Assembly: GCF_900108095.1 (NCBI RefSeq) | Contig: NZ_FNWL01000004.1 | Span: 1-64,000, forward strand | DNA from: Natronorubrum sediminis | GTDB lineage: Archaea > Halobacteriota > Halobacteria > Halobacteriales > Natrialbaceae | Direction of reading: 5' to 3' | DNA length: 64,000 nucleotides | Shown here: positions 22,067 through 29,512 of the stretch, piece after piece | Layout: each line of letters starts with the position of its first letter | Numbering within the stretch: position 1 is the first letter of the stretch | The notes under the pieces: model-generated | The model's input: the letters and a program-made list of their open reading frames with translations, nothing else | Told to the model about the DNA's origin: nothing | The model's database searches: none | Position numbers and translations under genes: made by a program

Positions 22067-22084
22067 ACGCCTACTGCGGGTGAT

Positions 22085-22104
22085 GGATATATAACAAATT
22101 TGTT
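22085..22104 (-). promoter_or_regulatory. TetR gene promoter with palindrome
   Basis: On the minus strand a TATA-like ATATATCC lies 20-27 bases before the TetR start. It is directly preceded by the perfect palindrome AACAAATTTGTT (22093-22104), where the B-recognition element would be. The palindrome differs from the TTTACC operators and could bind another protein. Confidence 0.5.
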
Positions 22105-22127
22105 CCAGAAACGCTCGAGAGGAATTC

Positions 22128-22143
22128 TTTACCAGACGGTAAA
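22128..22143. promoter_or_regulatory. palindromic operator, copy 2
   Basis: TTTACC-AGAC-GGTAAA has perfect 6-base arms around a 4-base centre. It ends 34 bases before the amidohydrolase ATG and runs into the T-rich TATA-like AAATTTTT (22141-22148). Binding there should block that promoter. It also lies 62-77 bases upstream of the TetR gene, which allows autoregulation. Confidence 0.75.
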
Positions 22144-22177
22144 TTTTTGCCCCCGTGGTTAGATTATCTACCCGACT

Positions 22178-23536
22178 ATGGCACGTACGATCATACGACA
22201 CGGGACGGTCGTCTCGCTCGATCCGGAGATCGGACAAGTAGACGACGCGGATATCCTGATCGAGGACGGGGAAATCGTCGAAATCGGAGCGGGGCTATCC
22301 GCGGAGAACGCGGAAGTCATCGACGCGAGCGACCACATCGTGATTCCCGGGTTCGTCGACTCGCACATCCACCTCGCACAGACGCAGGTACGGGGTATCG
22401 CCGGGGACTGGTCGCTCATGGGCGACTACTTCGACGATATGCTCGGCAACATCACCGGGCTCTACCAGCCCGAAGACATGTACCTCGGCGGCCTCTTCGG
22501 CGCGCTGGAGAAACTCTATACGGGGACGACCACGGTCTTGGATTGGTCGTATCCCAACACGCCCGAACACGCCGAACGGGCCGTCGACGCGCTACAGGAT
22601 ACCGGGGTGCGCGCAGTGTACACCTACGGCCCGCCGGGTGACGACGCGGCGACGTGGTGGTTCGAGAGCGACGTCGGTCTCCCCGAACAGCAAATCCGCG
22701 AGTTCGACGCCGAGAAGATCGAAGACGACGACCTGCTCACCCTCGCACTCGGGTTGCGAGGGCCGGATTTCTGTACCGACGAGACCGCCCGCGGCGATCT
22801 GGAACTGGCCCGGGAACTCGACGCCCTCGCCACGCTTCACATGGGCGCTGCATGTTGGCCGTCCTCGGTCTACGGCGACGACTACCAGGGCTTTGGCTGC
22901 CTCGAGGACATGCTCGGCCCGGACGTCAACGTCGCCCACGGGAACCACTTCTCCCAGGAGGACATCGACCACGCCGTCGAGCAAGAGGTCTCCTTTTCGT
23001 CTACTCCGGAAGTGGAAATGCAGATGGGCCACGGCATCCCCGTCACCGAAAAGGTCATAGAGGCCGGTGGCCGGCCGACGTGGGGCGTCGACGTCTGCTC
23101 GGACATAAGCGGCGACATGACCAGCCAGATGCGGATCGGCCTGCAAGTCCAGCGGATGTTCGAGAACCAGGCGATCCTCGAGGGAGACGAGGAAGTCACG
23201 GAACTCCAGACCACTGCACGAGACACCCTCGAGATGGCCACCATCGAGGGGGCGAGAGCCCTGAACCTGGAGGACGAGATCGGGACGCTCACGCCGGGCA
23301 AGCGCGCGGACATCGTGATGATTCGGACGGACGACTTCATGACCGCGCCGAGTCACAACCCGATTCAGACCGTCGTCTTCCAGTCCGACACCTCTCACAT
23401 CGACACCGTGCTCGTCGATGGCGAACCCGTCAAGCAAGACGGCGAACTGCTCAATCCGCTCGTCGAGGAGGAGTTCGACCGCTTCGTCGCGTCCGGTGAG
23501 CGACTGATCGACGAGGCCGGAATCGACCTCGAGTAA
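22178..23536 (+). CDS. amidohydrolase family protein (deaminase/chlorohydrolase-like)
   Basis: The 452-residue metal-dependent hydrolase belongs to the group of cytosine deaminase, 8-oxoguanine deaminase and chlorohydrolases such as AtzA/TrzN. Metal ligands are visible: H63 and H65 in DSHIHLA, His in TLHMGA, His in VAHGNHFS, and Asp in WGVDVCSD. The composite-domain parts at both ends (IIRHGTVVSLDP and GTLTPGKRADIVMIR) are typical. It begins downstream of operator copy 2 and is followed by an FAH-family gene 24 bases later. The substrate is likely a nitrogen-containing ring or an amidine-type compound; this is family knowledge, not proof. Confidence 0.9.
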   Translation: MARTIIRHGTVVSLDPEIGQVDDADILIEDGEIVEIGAGLSAENAEVIDASDHIVIPGFVDSHIHLAQTQVRGIAGDWSLMGDYFDDMLGNITGLYQPEDMYLGGLFGALEKLYTGTTTVLDWSYPNTPEHAERAVDALQDTGVRAVYTYGPPGDDAATWWFESDVGLPEQQIREFDAEKIEDDDLLTLALGLRGPDFCTDETARGDLELARELDALATLHMGAACWPSSVYGDDYQGFGCLEDMLGPDVNVAHGNHFSQEDIDHAVEQEVSFSSTPEVEMQMGHGIPVTEKVIEAGGRPTWGVDVCSDISGDMTSQMRIGLQVQRMFENQAILEGDEEVTELQTTARDTLEMATIEGARALNLEDEIGTLTPGKRADIVMIRTDDFMTAPSHNPIQTVVFQSDTSHIDTVLVDGEPVKQDGELLNPLVEEEFDRFVASGERLIDEAGIDLE

Positions 23537-23560
23537 CTCACACCCACCAATTCACTCACG

Positions 23561-24451
23561 ATGCGACTCGGACAATACACGACGACGAACGCGGAACAGC
23601 CCTGGTGTGGCGCCAGAACCGACGACGAGACGGTCGTCAACCTCGCCGAGGCGGGCGCTGCCGCCGGCGTCGACTTGCCCCGGCAAAGCACCGAACTGCT
23701 AGCCGGTTGGGAGTGGCAGCAGAAGGCCCAACTGGCCCTCGAGCACGCCGTGGAGACGGGAACCGGCGTCTACGACCTCGACGATCTGGACCAGCACGCT
23801 CCCGTAGGCGATCCGCAGAAGGTCGTCTGCGTCGGACTCAACTACCGCGATCACGCCGAGGAGGGTGACAACCCGATCCCCGACGAACCCGTGCTCTTCT
23901 CGAAGTTTCCGACGACCGTGACCGGCCCCGGGAGCACGATTTCCTGGGATCCCAACCTCACCGAGAAGGTCGACTACGAGGCCGAACTCGTCGTCGTCAT
24001 CGGAACGGAAGCCCGCCGCGTCGACGAAGACGAGGCCCTCGAGCACGTGGCGGGCTACCTCGTCGGTAACGACATCTCGGCTCGTGACCTCCAACACGGC
24101 GACGGCCAGTGGGTTCGGGGGAAGAGCCTCGACGGCTTCGCCCCGATTGGGCCAGAACTCGTGACCGCGGATGAAGTGTCAGACCCTCACGACCTCGAGA
24201 TCTGGGCCGAGGTGAACGGTGAGCGCTTACAGGAGTCGACCACTGACAACCTCATCTTCGGGATCGACGAGTTGGTGTCATTCTGCAGCCAGGCGTTCAC
24301 CCTCGAGCCGGGCGATCTCATCTTCACCGGCACGCCACCGGGTGTCGGCGTCTACCGGGAGCCCCCTGTCTTGCTCGAGGACGGCGACGAGGTGACGATC
24401 GGAATCGACGAACTCGGCGAGTTGACGAACACCTGCGCGTTCGACAACTAA
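23561..24451 (+). CDS. fumarylacetoacetate hydrolase family protein
   Basis: The 296-residue enzyme has the FAH-family motifs VCVGLNYRDHAEE, acidic metal ligands in DYEAELVVVIG, GNDISARDLQ and FTGTPPGVGVYREPP. The family cleaves or decarboxylates 2-oxo or 2-hydroxydienoate products in aromatic and heterocycle degradation. It follows the amidohydrolase by 24 bases and is probably in the same operon. It suggests that a ring-opened dioxo acid is an intermediate. Confidence 0.93.
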   Translation: MRLGQYTTTNAEQPWCGARTDDETVVNLAEAGAAAGVDLPRQSTELLAGWEWQQKAQLALEHAVETGTGVYDLDDLDQHAPVGDPQKVVCVGLNYRDHAEEGDNPIPDEPVLFSKFPTTVTGPGSTISWDPNLTEKVDYEAELVVVIGTEARRVDEDEALEHVAGYLVGNDISARDLQHGDGQWVRGKSLDGFAPIGPELVTADEVSDPHDLEIWAEVNGERLQESTTDNLIFGIDELVSFCSQAFTLEPGDLIFTGTPPGVGVYREPPVLLEDGDEVTIGIDELGELTNTCAFDN

Positions 24452-24930
24452 CCGTAGAGAGGAGCACGGTTTCGCCACTCAGTGGTGGTCACAAACCCGT
24501 GGGAAGAACAGGGGAACCAAGTCTCACTTCGATTCGACCATCCTCTTGTAGTGGCGCGCGCTGTCGACCGACCGAGTGAGAGCGAGGCCGGTCGGCGATA
24601 CTGCGCGAGGGATGAGCGAGGGAGCGACGCGACCGAGTGAATCGGCTGGGGAGGGTGTGGTGATCCCGTCTGTTCGTGCGAACAGGACCTGAAAACCGTT
24701 GGAATTACCGCGAAATCCCCTGCCGCTCGACGGCTGTTGCTCGCTCCTCGAGCGGGCCAGTCCCTTTCAGTCCCACCCAACGGCGGTTGGTCGGTACTGC
24801 AGATTCGCCCCGAAACGTTCTATCCGCACTCTCTACCTACCGAATCAGCCACCTCAGATTTGTCACCGTGGCGGAATCCAAAAATGAACTACCAACTACT
24901 GCGAAGCGCCGACGAACCCTTTCTCGAGGA
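24452..24930. other. convergent intergenic region
   Basis: The region lies between the convergent FAH and TatD-like genes. It contains copy A of the dispersed structured repeat (24550-24668). The remainder, about 24680-24930, is AT-richer but has no frame of convincing composition and no recognised RNA. Confidence 0.5.
24550..24668 (+). repeat. dispersed structured repeat, copy A
   Basis: The element starts GTGGCGCGCGCTGT and ends with the conserved GGCTGGGGAGGGTGTGG. Its first hairpin pairs CCGACC (24568-24573) with GGTCGG (24590-24595). A second, weaker one pairs CGCG with CGCG (24604-24607 and 24628-24631). A short CCGA/TCGG hairpin precedes the conserved 3' block. Copies B, C and D are at 29069, 59355 and 29342. 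It lies downstream of the FAH gene in the same orientation. Confidence 0.75.
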
Positions 24931-25935
24931 TCACTGGCCGATGTCGAACACGTCGCGCGGGTTCTCCAACACTACCTGCCTGATCGCGTCCACGTCGATA
25001 CCGTAACGATAGAGTTCGAAGATTGCTCGTTTCAGCGCGAACGGGTCCGTTCTCAGGACGTTCGCACAGTCGGTGTCGATCATGATCCGGTCGGGGCCGT
25101 ACTCGTCGATGGCGTCGGCGACATCTGCGGCGTCGACGCCGATCAGCCACGAGTGACCGATCGTGTAGCTCAGGTAGCAGTCGGTCTCCTCCATCAGGTA
25201 CTCGGTGTTGTTACCGTCGGCGTGTGAGGCGACGACTCGCTCCTCGTCTAGGCCCGCGTCCCGGGCCGCTTCGACGTCGATCTTCGTCGCCTCGAGCGCC
25301 GGATTCTCGGCGTCGATCACCGGTTCCTGTCCCAGACCAGGATTCTTCTCGTAGCCCGGCGTTCCGAGTTCTGGGCGGTAGGAACGACCCGAATCGCTCG
25401 AGGTGTTCGGCGTGTGCAGGAGTACCGGCAGGTCGTGGGCGTCCGCAAGTTCCATTTGGGACTGGACGATCGCACGCTGTTCGTCGAGATCCCACGAACT
25501 AACGTGCTGGGAGGGGGTAACGCCGGTTTCGCCGATCGCGACAACCTCCTCGAGGTCGCAGTAGCCGGCCATCGCCTCGAGTACCTCGTCAGGGTTCTCG
25601 ATCCGAACGCCCGTGTGGATCCCCAATCCGAGTTTGGCTTCGAAGAAGTGGTTCCGTTCGATCGCCGCGCGCCGGTTGATCGCGTCGTCCCAGAGATAGC
25701 GGATATCGGACGCTCGTACGGGTTTGTACGGCGTCCAGTGATAGCCCGAGGAGACCATCACCATGGATCGACACCCCGAGAGGGCGTAGCGTTCGCGGTC
25801 GTCCCACGAGAGCGTGTGTGCGTGGTTGTGAACGTCGATCCACGGGAGGTTGAGAAGCTCCGTCGGGAGGTCGACGTCTCGGTCGTCGAGATGCGCTGCA
25901 TCGGTCGGACGCTTGGTCGGGTGCGATGAGGTCAT
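24931..25935 (-). CDS. TatD-like metal-dependent hydrolase
   Basis: The 334-residue amidohydrolase-fold protein has VHNHAH near the N-terminus, IGETGV, LLHTPN, ASHADG and IDTDCA, the ligand positions of TatD-type enzymes. I chose ATG 25935 (MTSSHPTKRP) because the metal motif then lies near residue 37. It is divergent from the BNR-repeat gene, and operator copy 3 lies between them, so it probably belongs to the same regulon. TatD proteins are often DNases, but this gene neighbourhood favours a small-molecule hydrolase or lactonase. Confidence 0.85.
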   Translation of the reverse strand: MTSSHPTKRPTDAAHLDDRDVDLPTELLNLPWIDVHNHAHTLSWDDRERYALSGCRSMVMVSSGYHWTPYKPVRASDIRYLWDDAINRRAAIERNHFFEAKLGLGIHTGVRIENPDEVLEAMAGYCDLEEVVAIGETGVTPSQHVSSWDLDEQRAIVQSQMELADAHDLPVLLHTPNTSSDSGRSYRPELGTPGYEKNPGLGQEPVIDAENPALEATKIDVEAARDAGLDEERVVASHADGNNTEYLMEETDCYLSYTIGHSWLIGVDAADVADAIDEYGPDRIMIDTDCANVLRTDPFALKRAIFELYRYGIDVDAIRQVVLENPRDVFDIGQ

Positions 25936-26034
25936 GGGTACGTTAGTTCGGTCCGGACAGTCCGCCTTCGTCTCGCCACGGAGGCCGAGGTCACTCGATC
26001 GTTCGATCGCTCGTGCGCTACTCTCACGTAGCGT

Positions 26035-26050
26035 TTTACAGGCTGGTAAA
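26035..26050. promoter_or_regulatory. palindromic operator, copy 3
   Basis: TTTACA-GGCT-GGTAAA matches copies 1 and 2 in arms and 4-base spacing, with one mismatch in the left arm; extended arms read TTTTAC and GTAAAA. It abuts the TATA box CTTTATTG (26052-26059), which lies 24-31 bases before the ATG at 26083. Binding would therefore cover the B-recognition element of that promoter. Confidence 0.7.
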
Positions 26051-26082
26051 ACTTTATTGTGCGAGTGATACACAGACACAGT

Positions 26083-27153
26083 ATGCCACTGTTGATCGGG
26101 ACAGATGACGGTCTGTACCGAGTCGAAAGCGTGCCGTTCGAGCGTGAGGAGGCCGAACGCGTCCTCGAGTGTGGCGTCGTCACCGCGCTCCGGTCGTGGG
26201 GCCACACCGACGGCGTCTTCGTCGCGTCCTCGAGCGGAGCCTACCGGTCGCTCGACGGCGGAGAGACGTGGGAGGACCTCGGCGTGCCGCTGGGCGATCG
26301 CTTCTGGCACGCCGGCGAGAGCGAGGTGTGGTCGATCCTCGCGACCGCGGACGGCGCGCTCTACGCCGGAACGAACGACCCCTACATCTACCGCTCAGTC
26401 GACGAGGGCGAGTCGTGGTCGGAGCTGAAGGGATTCCGTGACCTACCGTCTCGAGGCCACTGGGAGTCGCCGATCGATCCCCACTACGCGCGCTTGCGCG
26501 CGCTCGAGACCGTGCCGGGACGACCCGAGCAACTGATCGCCGGCGTCGAAGCCGGCGGGATCCACCTGAGCGAGGACGGTGGGCAGACATGGATCGATCG
26601 CCGCGAGACCATCGTCGACGACGTCCACCAGATCCTGCCGATTACCGAGGACGTCTGGTTGGCGACGGCGGGGTACCTCGACATCAACCTCGAGAACCTT
26701 GGACTCGGCCACGCGGTCGGCGAGGGCGGCCTCCACCGGACGACCGACGGCGGCGAGACGTGGACTCGTCTCGATCAGGGCAACGACTTCTCGTACATCC
26801 GCTGCGTGTTCGTCCACGACGGGACCGTCTTCTTCTGTGGCGGCGAGGAGGCCCCGCCAGCGTGGGTCGACGACGACCACGAGGTCGCGCTGTTCGAGTC
26901 GACGAACTTCGGCCGCGACTTCGAACGGGTCTCGTTCCCCGGCGAACCACACGAGATTATCGAAGCGTGGGCCGTCCACGACGGGGACGTCATCTGCGGA
27001 TCAGGGCTCTTCGACGTGCCCGACCAGCGCGACGACGTCGACGGGCGGATCATGCGTCGGACGGATGCTGGCGAGTACGAGACGGTCGGCCGCGTCGGAG
27101 CCAACGTCGGCCGACTCGAGGTAATTGATTCGGGTTCGGAGGGGGAACGATGA
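26083..27153 (+). CDS. BNR/Asp-box repeat beta-propeller protein
   Basis: The 356-residue protein has at least four Asp-box repeats (S/T-x-D-x-G-x-x-W), visible as SLDGGETW, SVDEGESW, SEDGGQTW and TTDGGETW. They mark a sialidase- or Vps10-like beta-propeller. No signal peptide is seen, so it is probably cytoplasmic. ATG 26083 fits a leaderless transcript from the TATA box at 26052. Operator copy 3 controls the promoter. It overlaps the next gene by 4 bases. Whether it is an enzyme or only a binding scaffold is unclear. Confidence 0.85.
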   Translation: MPLLIGTDDGLYRVESVPFEREEAERVLECGVVTALRSWGHTDGVFVASSSGAYRSLDGGETWEDLGVPLGDRFWHAGESEVWSILATADGALYAGTNDPYIYRSVDEGESWSELKGFRDLPSRGHWESPIDPHYARLRALETVPGRPEQLIAGVEAGGIHLSEDGGQTWIDRRETIVDDVHQILPITEDVWLATAGYLDINLENLGLGHAVGEGGLHRTTDGGETWTRLDQGNDFSYIRCVFVHDGTVFFCGGEEAPPAWVDDDHEVALFESTNFGRDFERVSFPGEPHEIIEAWAVHDGDVICGSGLFDVPDQRDDVDGRIMRRTDAGEYETVGRVGANVGRLEVIDSGSEGER

Positions 27154-27545
27154 CGGATCGGACCACGCAAGCCGATCCACCCTCGTTCGTCGGCCGGGCA
27201 CTCTACAGCGGGATTCTGGCCTACATGGCCATCGACGGCTTCCAGAACAACGAGAAGCGCGTCGAGGTCGCTAGAGAGAAGGGCGTTCCCGCGCCAGACG
27301 TCCTCGTTCCGTTCGTCACGGGCATGCTCTTCGTCGCGAACGTCGGAATCTTGCTCTGGAAGTTCCCGCGGGCGTCCGCCGGCGCGCTCATCGTCTTCTT
27401 CCTCGGGACGACGCCCGGCATTCACGACTTCTGGACGATGGACGGCGAGGAACGCCAAGCGAACAAGATTAACTTCCTCAAGAACGTCGCTCTGCTCGGT
27501 GGCGCACTGTTGCTCCTCGAGCAGGCTGGATCTCGAAGCGAGTGA
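27150..27545 (+). CDS. DoxX-like membrane protein
   Basis: The 131-residue protein has about four hydrophobic segments and the DoxX-type pattern GRALYSGILAYMAIDGF...MLFVANVGILLWKFPR. Its ATG overlaps the upstream TGA (ATGA), so it is translationally coupled to the beta-propeller gene. DoxX proteins are linked to quinone or oxidative functions, but the role here is unknown. Confidence 0.82.
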   Translation: MTDRTTQADPPSFVGRALYSGILAYMAIDGFQNNEKRVEVAREKGVPAPDVLVPFVTGMLFVANVGILLWKFPRASAGALIVFFLGTTPGIHDFWTMDGEERQANKINFLKNVALLGGALLLLEQAGSRSE

Positions 27546-27665
27546 TTGGCTAGAATTCGGGCCGAGTGATCGACGGAGACTCGAAGCGAGTGATCGGCGG
27601 GGACTCGAAACGAGTGACCTGCCGGAACTTGAACCGGGTGATCGGTGGGGACTCGAGCGGAATGA
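27540..27665. repeat. 24-bp tandem repeat, about five copies
   Basis: The unit resembles GAGTGATCGGCGGGGACTCG plus four bases. It begins at the very end of the DoxX-like gene and fills the gap to the convergent DJ-1 gene. Because 24 is a multiple of three, one frame reads as an 8-residue repeat (SDRRGLEA-like), but that frame has no independent support as a gene. Confidence 0.85.
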
Positions 27666-27687
27666 TGTCCCCACTCGAGAATCCTGA

Positions 27688-28281
27688 TCAGCCGAAAATC
27701 TCGTCGCGCTCGTAGGCCATCTCTTCGCTCACCGTACTCGAGACGTCCTCACCAAATTCTCGTTCGACGAGCCACAGCGCTAGGTCGAGGCCGGACGTGA
27801 CGCCGCCTGCGGTCAGCACGTCGCCGTCGTCCACGACCCGCTCGTCGACCACGTTCGCGGCGTGGGATGCGAGGTCGTCCTCGGCAACGGGGTGGGTCGC
27901 CGCGGGACGGCCCTCGAGTAAATCCGCCTCGGCCAGCACCATCGCGCCGGTACAGACCGAGGCGACCGTCGCACCGTTCGTGAAGCGCTCGTCGACGGCG
28001 TCCGACAACTCGCCGTCGTCGACAACGGCCCGAACACCCTCGTTTGCAGTCGTCCACCCGCCGCCAGGAACGACAAGGATATCGGGCTGGTCGAGGGTCC
28101 CCTGTGTCTCGACGCGCAGGTCGTGACTCGCCGTCACGAAGTCGGATTCCTCGAGCGTGACGAGGCTCGTCTCGAGGGCCGCGCCAGCCTGGGCGGCGTT
28201 TTCGAACACCTCGTAGGGACCGATCGCGTCGAGTTCGTCGAAGCCGTCGAATAACACGATTTCTGCGGTGGTGTCGGCCAT
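27688..28281 (-). CDS. DJ-1/PfpI family protein
   Basis: The 197-residue protein has the class I glutamine amidotransferase-like fold. The nucleophile is Cys110 in ASVCTGAMVLAEA, and VVPGGGW and TAGGVTSGLDLALWLVE are typical of the ThiJ/PfpI and isonitrile hydratase-like branch. I chose ATG 28281 (MADTTAEIVLFDGFDELDAIGPYEVF), matching where relatives start. It could be a glyoxalase, a deglycase or an isonitrile hydratase; sequence alone does not decide. Confidence 0.9.
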   Translation of the reverse strand: MADTTAEIVLFDGFDELDAIGPYEVFENAAQAGAALETSLVTLEESDFVTASHDLRVETQGTLDQPDILVVPGGGWTTANEGVRAVVDDGELSDAVDERFTNGATVASVCTGAMVLAEADLLEGRPAATHPVAEDDLASHAANVVDERVVDDGDVLTAGGVTSGLDLALWLVEREFGEDVSSTVSEEMAYERDEIFG

Positions 28282-28410
28282 GTCGAACAACTCTGCTCGC
28301 TTGGGGAAACGTGTTGTGCCGGCGCGTCGACGGGCGGATTCGTCGACACGTCCGAAATCGTGAGGCTCGCGGGTCGTTATTTGGCACTCGGCGACGGAGT
28401 CTGCGAGAGC

Positions 28411-28641
28411 ATGATTCGCGCATTCGTGTTGATCGACGTTGCGGCTGAAATGCCCGATTCGGTATGTCGAGCCGTCCGCGACAGCGACGACGTCCTCGAG
28501 GCCCACGTCGTCGCGGGTGACTTCGACGTGATTGCCGACCTCGAGGGCGACGACCCACACGACGTTCTCACGACGGTCACCTCAGACATTCGGCCGCTCG
28601 AGGGCGTTGGGACGACTCGGACGTACATCTGCCTCGACTGA
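28411..28641 (+). CDS. Lrp/AsnC-type ligand-binding (RAM) domain protein
   Basis: The 76-residue protein consists of one RAM domain (AFVLIDVAAEMPDSVCRAVRDSDDVLEAHVVAGDFDVIADLE). It has no helix-turn-helix. Stand-alone RAM proteins in archaea bind amino acids or modulate full-length Lrp regulators. It is divergent from the DJ-1 gene and 39 bases upstream of the MazG-like gene. Confidence 0.9.
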   Translation: MIRAFVLIDVAAEMPDSVCRAVRDSDDVLEAHVVAGDFDVIADLEGDDPHDVLTTVTSDIRPLEGVGTTRTYICLD

Positions 28642-28680
28642 ATCCGATTCGTTTTTCACTCGGCTGAAAGATCGACAGCC

Positions 28681-28986
28681 ATGGACGAACAACAGACAGT
28701 TGCCACGTTCGTCGACGAGTACGGCCTCGAGACGCCTCCCGAGTTCCGACTGCTCGACCTCGTCTCGGAGGTCGGCGAACTCGGAAAGGACGCGAACACG
28801 TCGACCGGCTACGGGGACGTTCCAGCGGAACTGACCCTCGAGTCGGACGAGATCGGCGACGTGCTCTTTGCACTGCTCGCGCTGGCCGACTCGCTCGAGA
28901 TCGACGCCGGCGAGGCACTCGAGGAGGCGCTGGAAAAGTACGAGCAGCGACTGGACGGACGCGAGACGCCCGGTTCGGGCGAGTAG
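28681..28986 (+). CDS. MazG-like nucleotide pyrophosphohydrolase
   Basis: The 101-residue protein has the all-alpha NTP-PPase signature: acidic residues in LVSEVGELGKD and in SDEIGDVLFALLALAD (the ExxE...ExxD metal site). The family cleaves NTPs to NMP and pyrophosphate, often to clean the nucleotide pool. It is short, as usual for single-domain MazG-like proteins. It may be co-transcribed with the RAM-domain gene. Confidence 0.9.
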   Translation: MDEQQTVATFVDEYGLETPPEFRLLDLVSEVGELGKDANTSTGYGDVPAELTLESDEIGDVLFALLALADSLEIDAGEALEEALEKYEQRLDGRETPGSGE

Positions 28987-29068
28987 CACGGTTGTTGGGA
29001 TCACCCCCGGATCTCGACCACGAGATCCGCGACGGAGGTTCCGCTTCGGACCGACCAGACCTCGAGCG

Positions 29069-29181
29069 GTGGCGCGTGCTGTGTCGCGGCGAGCGAACAG
29101 CGAGCCGCGGGACAGAGGCACGCGAGGGAAGAGCGAGTGAGCGTGCGAACGAGTGAATCGGTTGGGGAGGGTGTGGAATCC
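29069..29181 (+). repeat. dispersed structured repeat, copy B
   Basis: It starts GTGGCGCGTGCTGT and ends GGTTGGGGAGGGTGTGG. Hairpin 1 pairs CGCGGC (29085-29090) with GCCGCG (29104-29109). Hairpin 2 pairs GCACGC (29118-29123) with GCGTGC (29141-29146). The stem sequences differ from copies A and C, but the pairing is kept. It lies downstream of the MazG-like gene in the same orientation. Confidence 0.8.
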
Positions 29182-29341
29182 CTAGGTGCCAGTGTCTCAG
29201 GGTCGACAATACTACGTCTCTCTTTGATAGTGTGTGGAATCGAAACGTCGAATTCGGAACGTGCGTGTGAGTAGTTACTGTTTCGCTTCTTGGATCGAGT
29301 GTACTGACGACGAGTGCTCTGCAATTGCTGGACACGGTGAT
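29182..29341. other. spacer between inverted repeat copies B and D
   Basis: This 160-base stretch is enclosed by copy B (plus) and copy D (minus), whose conserved 3' blocks face each other. No gene, RNA or transposase remnant is recognised in it. Confidence 0.4.
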
Positions 29342-29405
29342 TTCCACGTCCTCCCCAGCCGATTCGTTCGGTCACTCCGCTCCCTCACACATCCCTCGCG
29401 CAGTG
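29342..29405 (-). repeat. dispersed structured repeat, copy D (truncated)
   Basis: On the minus strand it reads CTGCGCGAGGGATGTGTGAG and ends with GGCTGGGGAGGACGTGG. It matches the 3' half of copies A-C but lacks hairpin 1. It lies downstream of the HD-domain gene in the orientation of that gene. Confidence 0.7.
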
Positions 29406-29512
29406 TCAATGGCGCACCCTCGTGAGACTCGGGTGTGCCACCAGCGCGTGCCACCGCAGATCAAGCAATCGAAGCGACGCGACGCCGTTCCAACACCGAT
29501 CGGAAACGACGG

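Noticed and set aside
27499..27687. Small protein with 8-residue repeats
   Set aside because: It is the 24-bp tandem repeat read in one frame and has no start signals.
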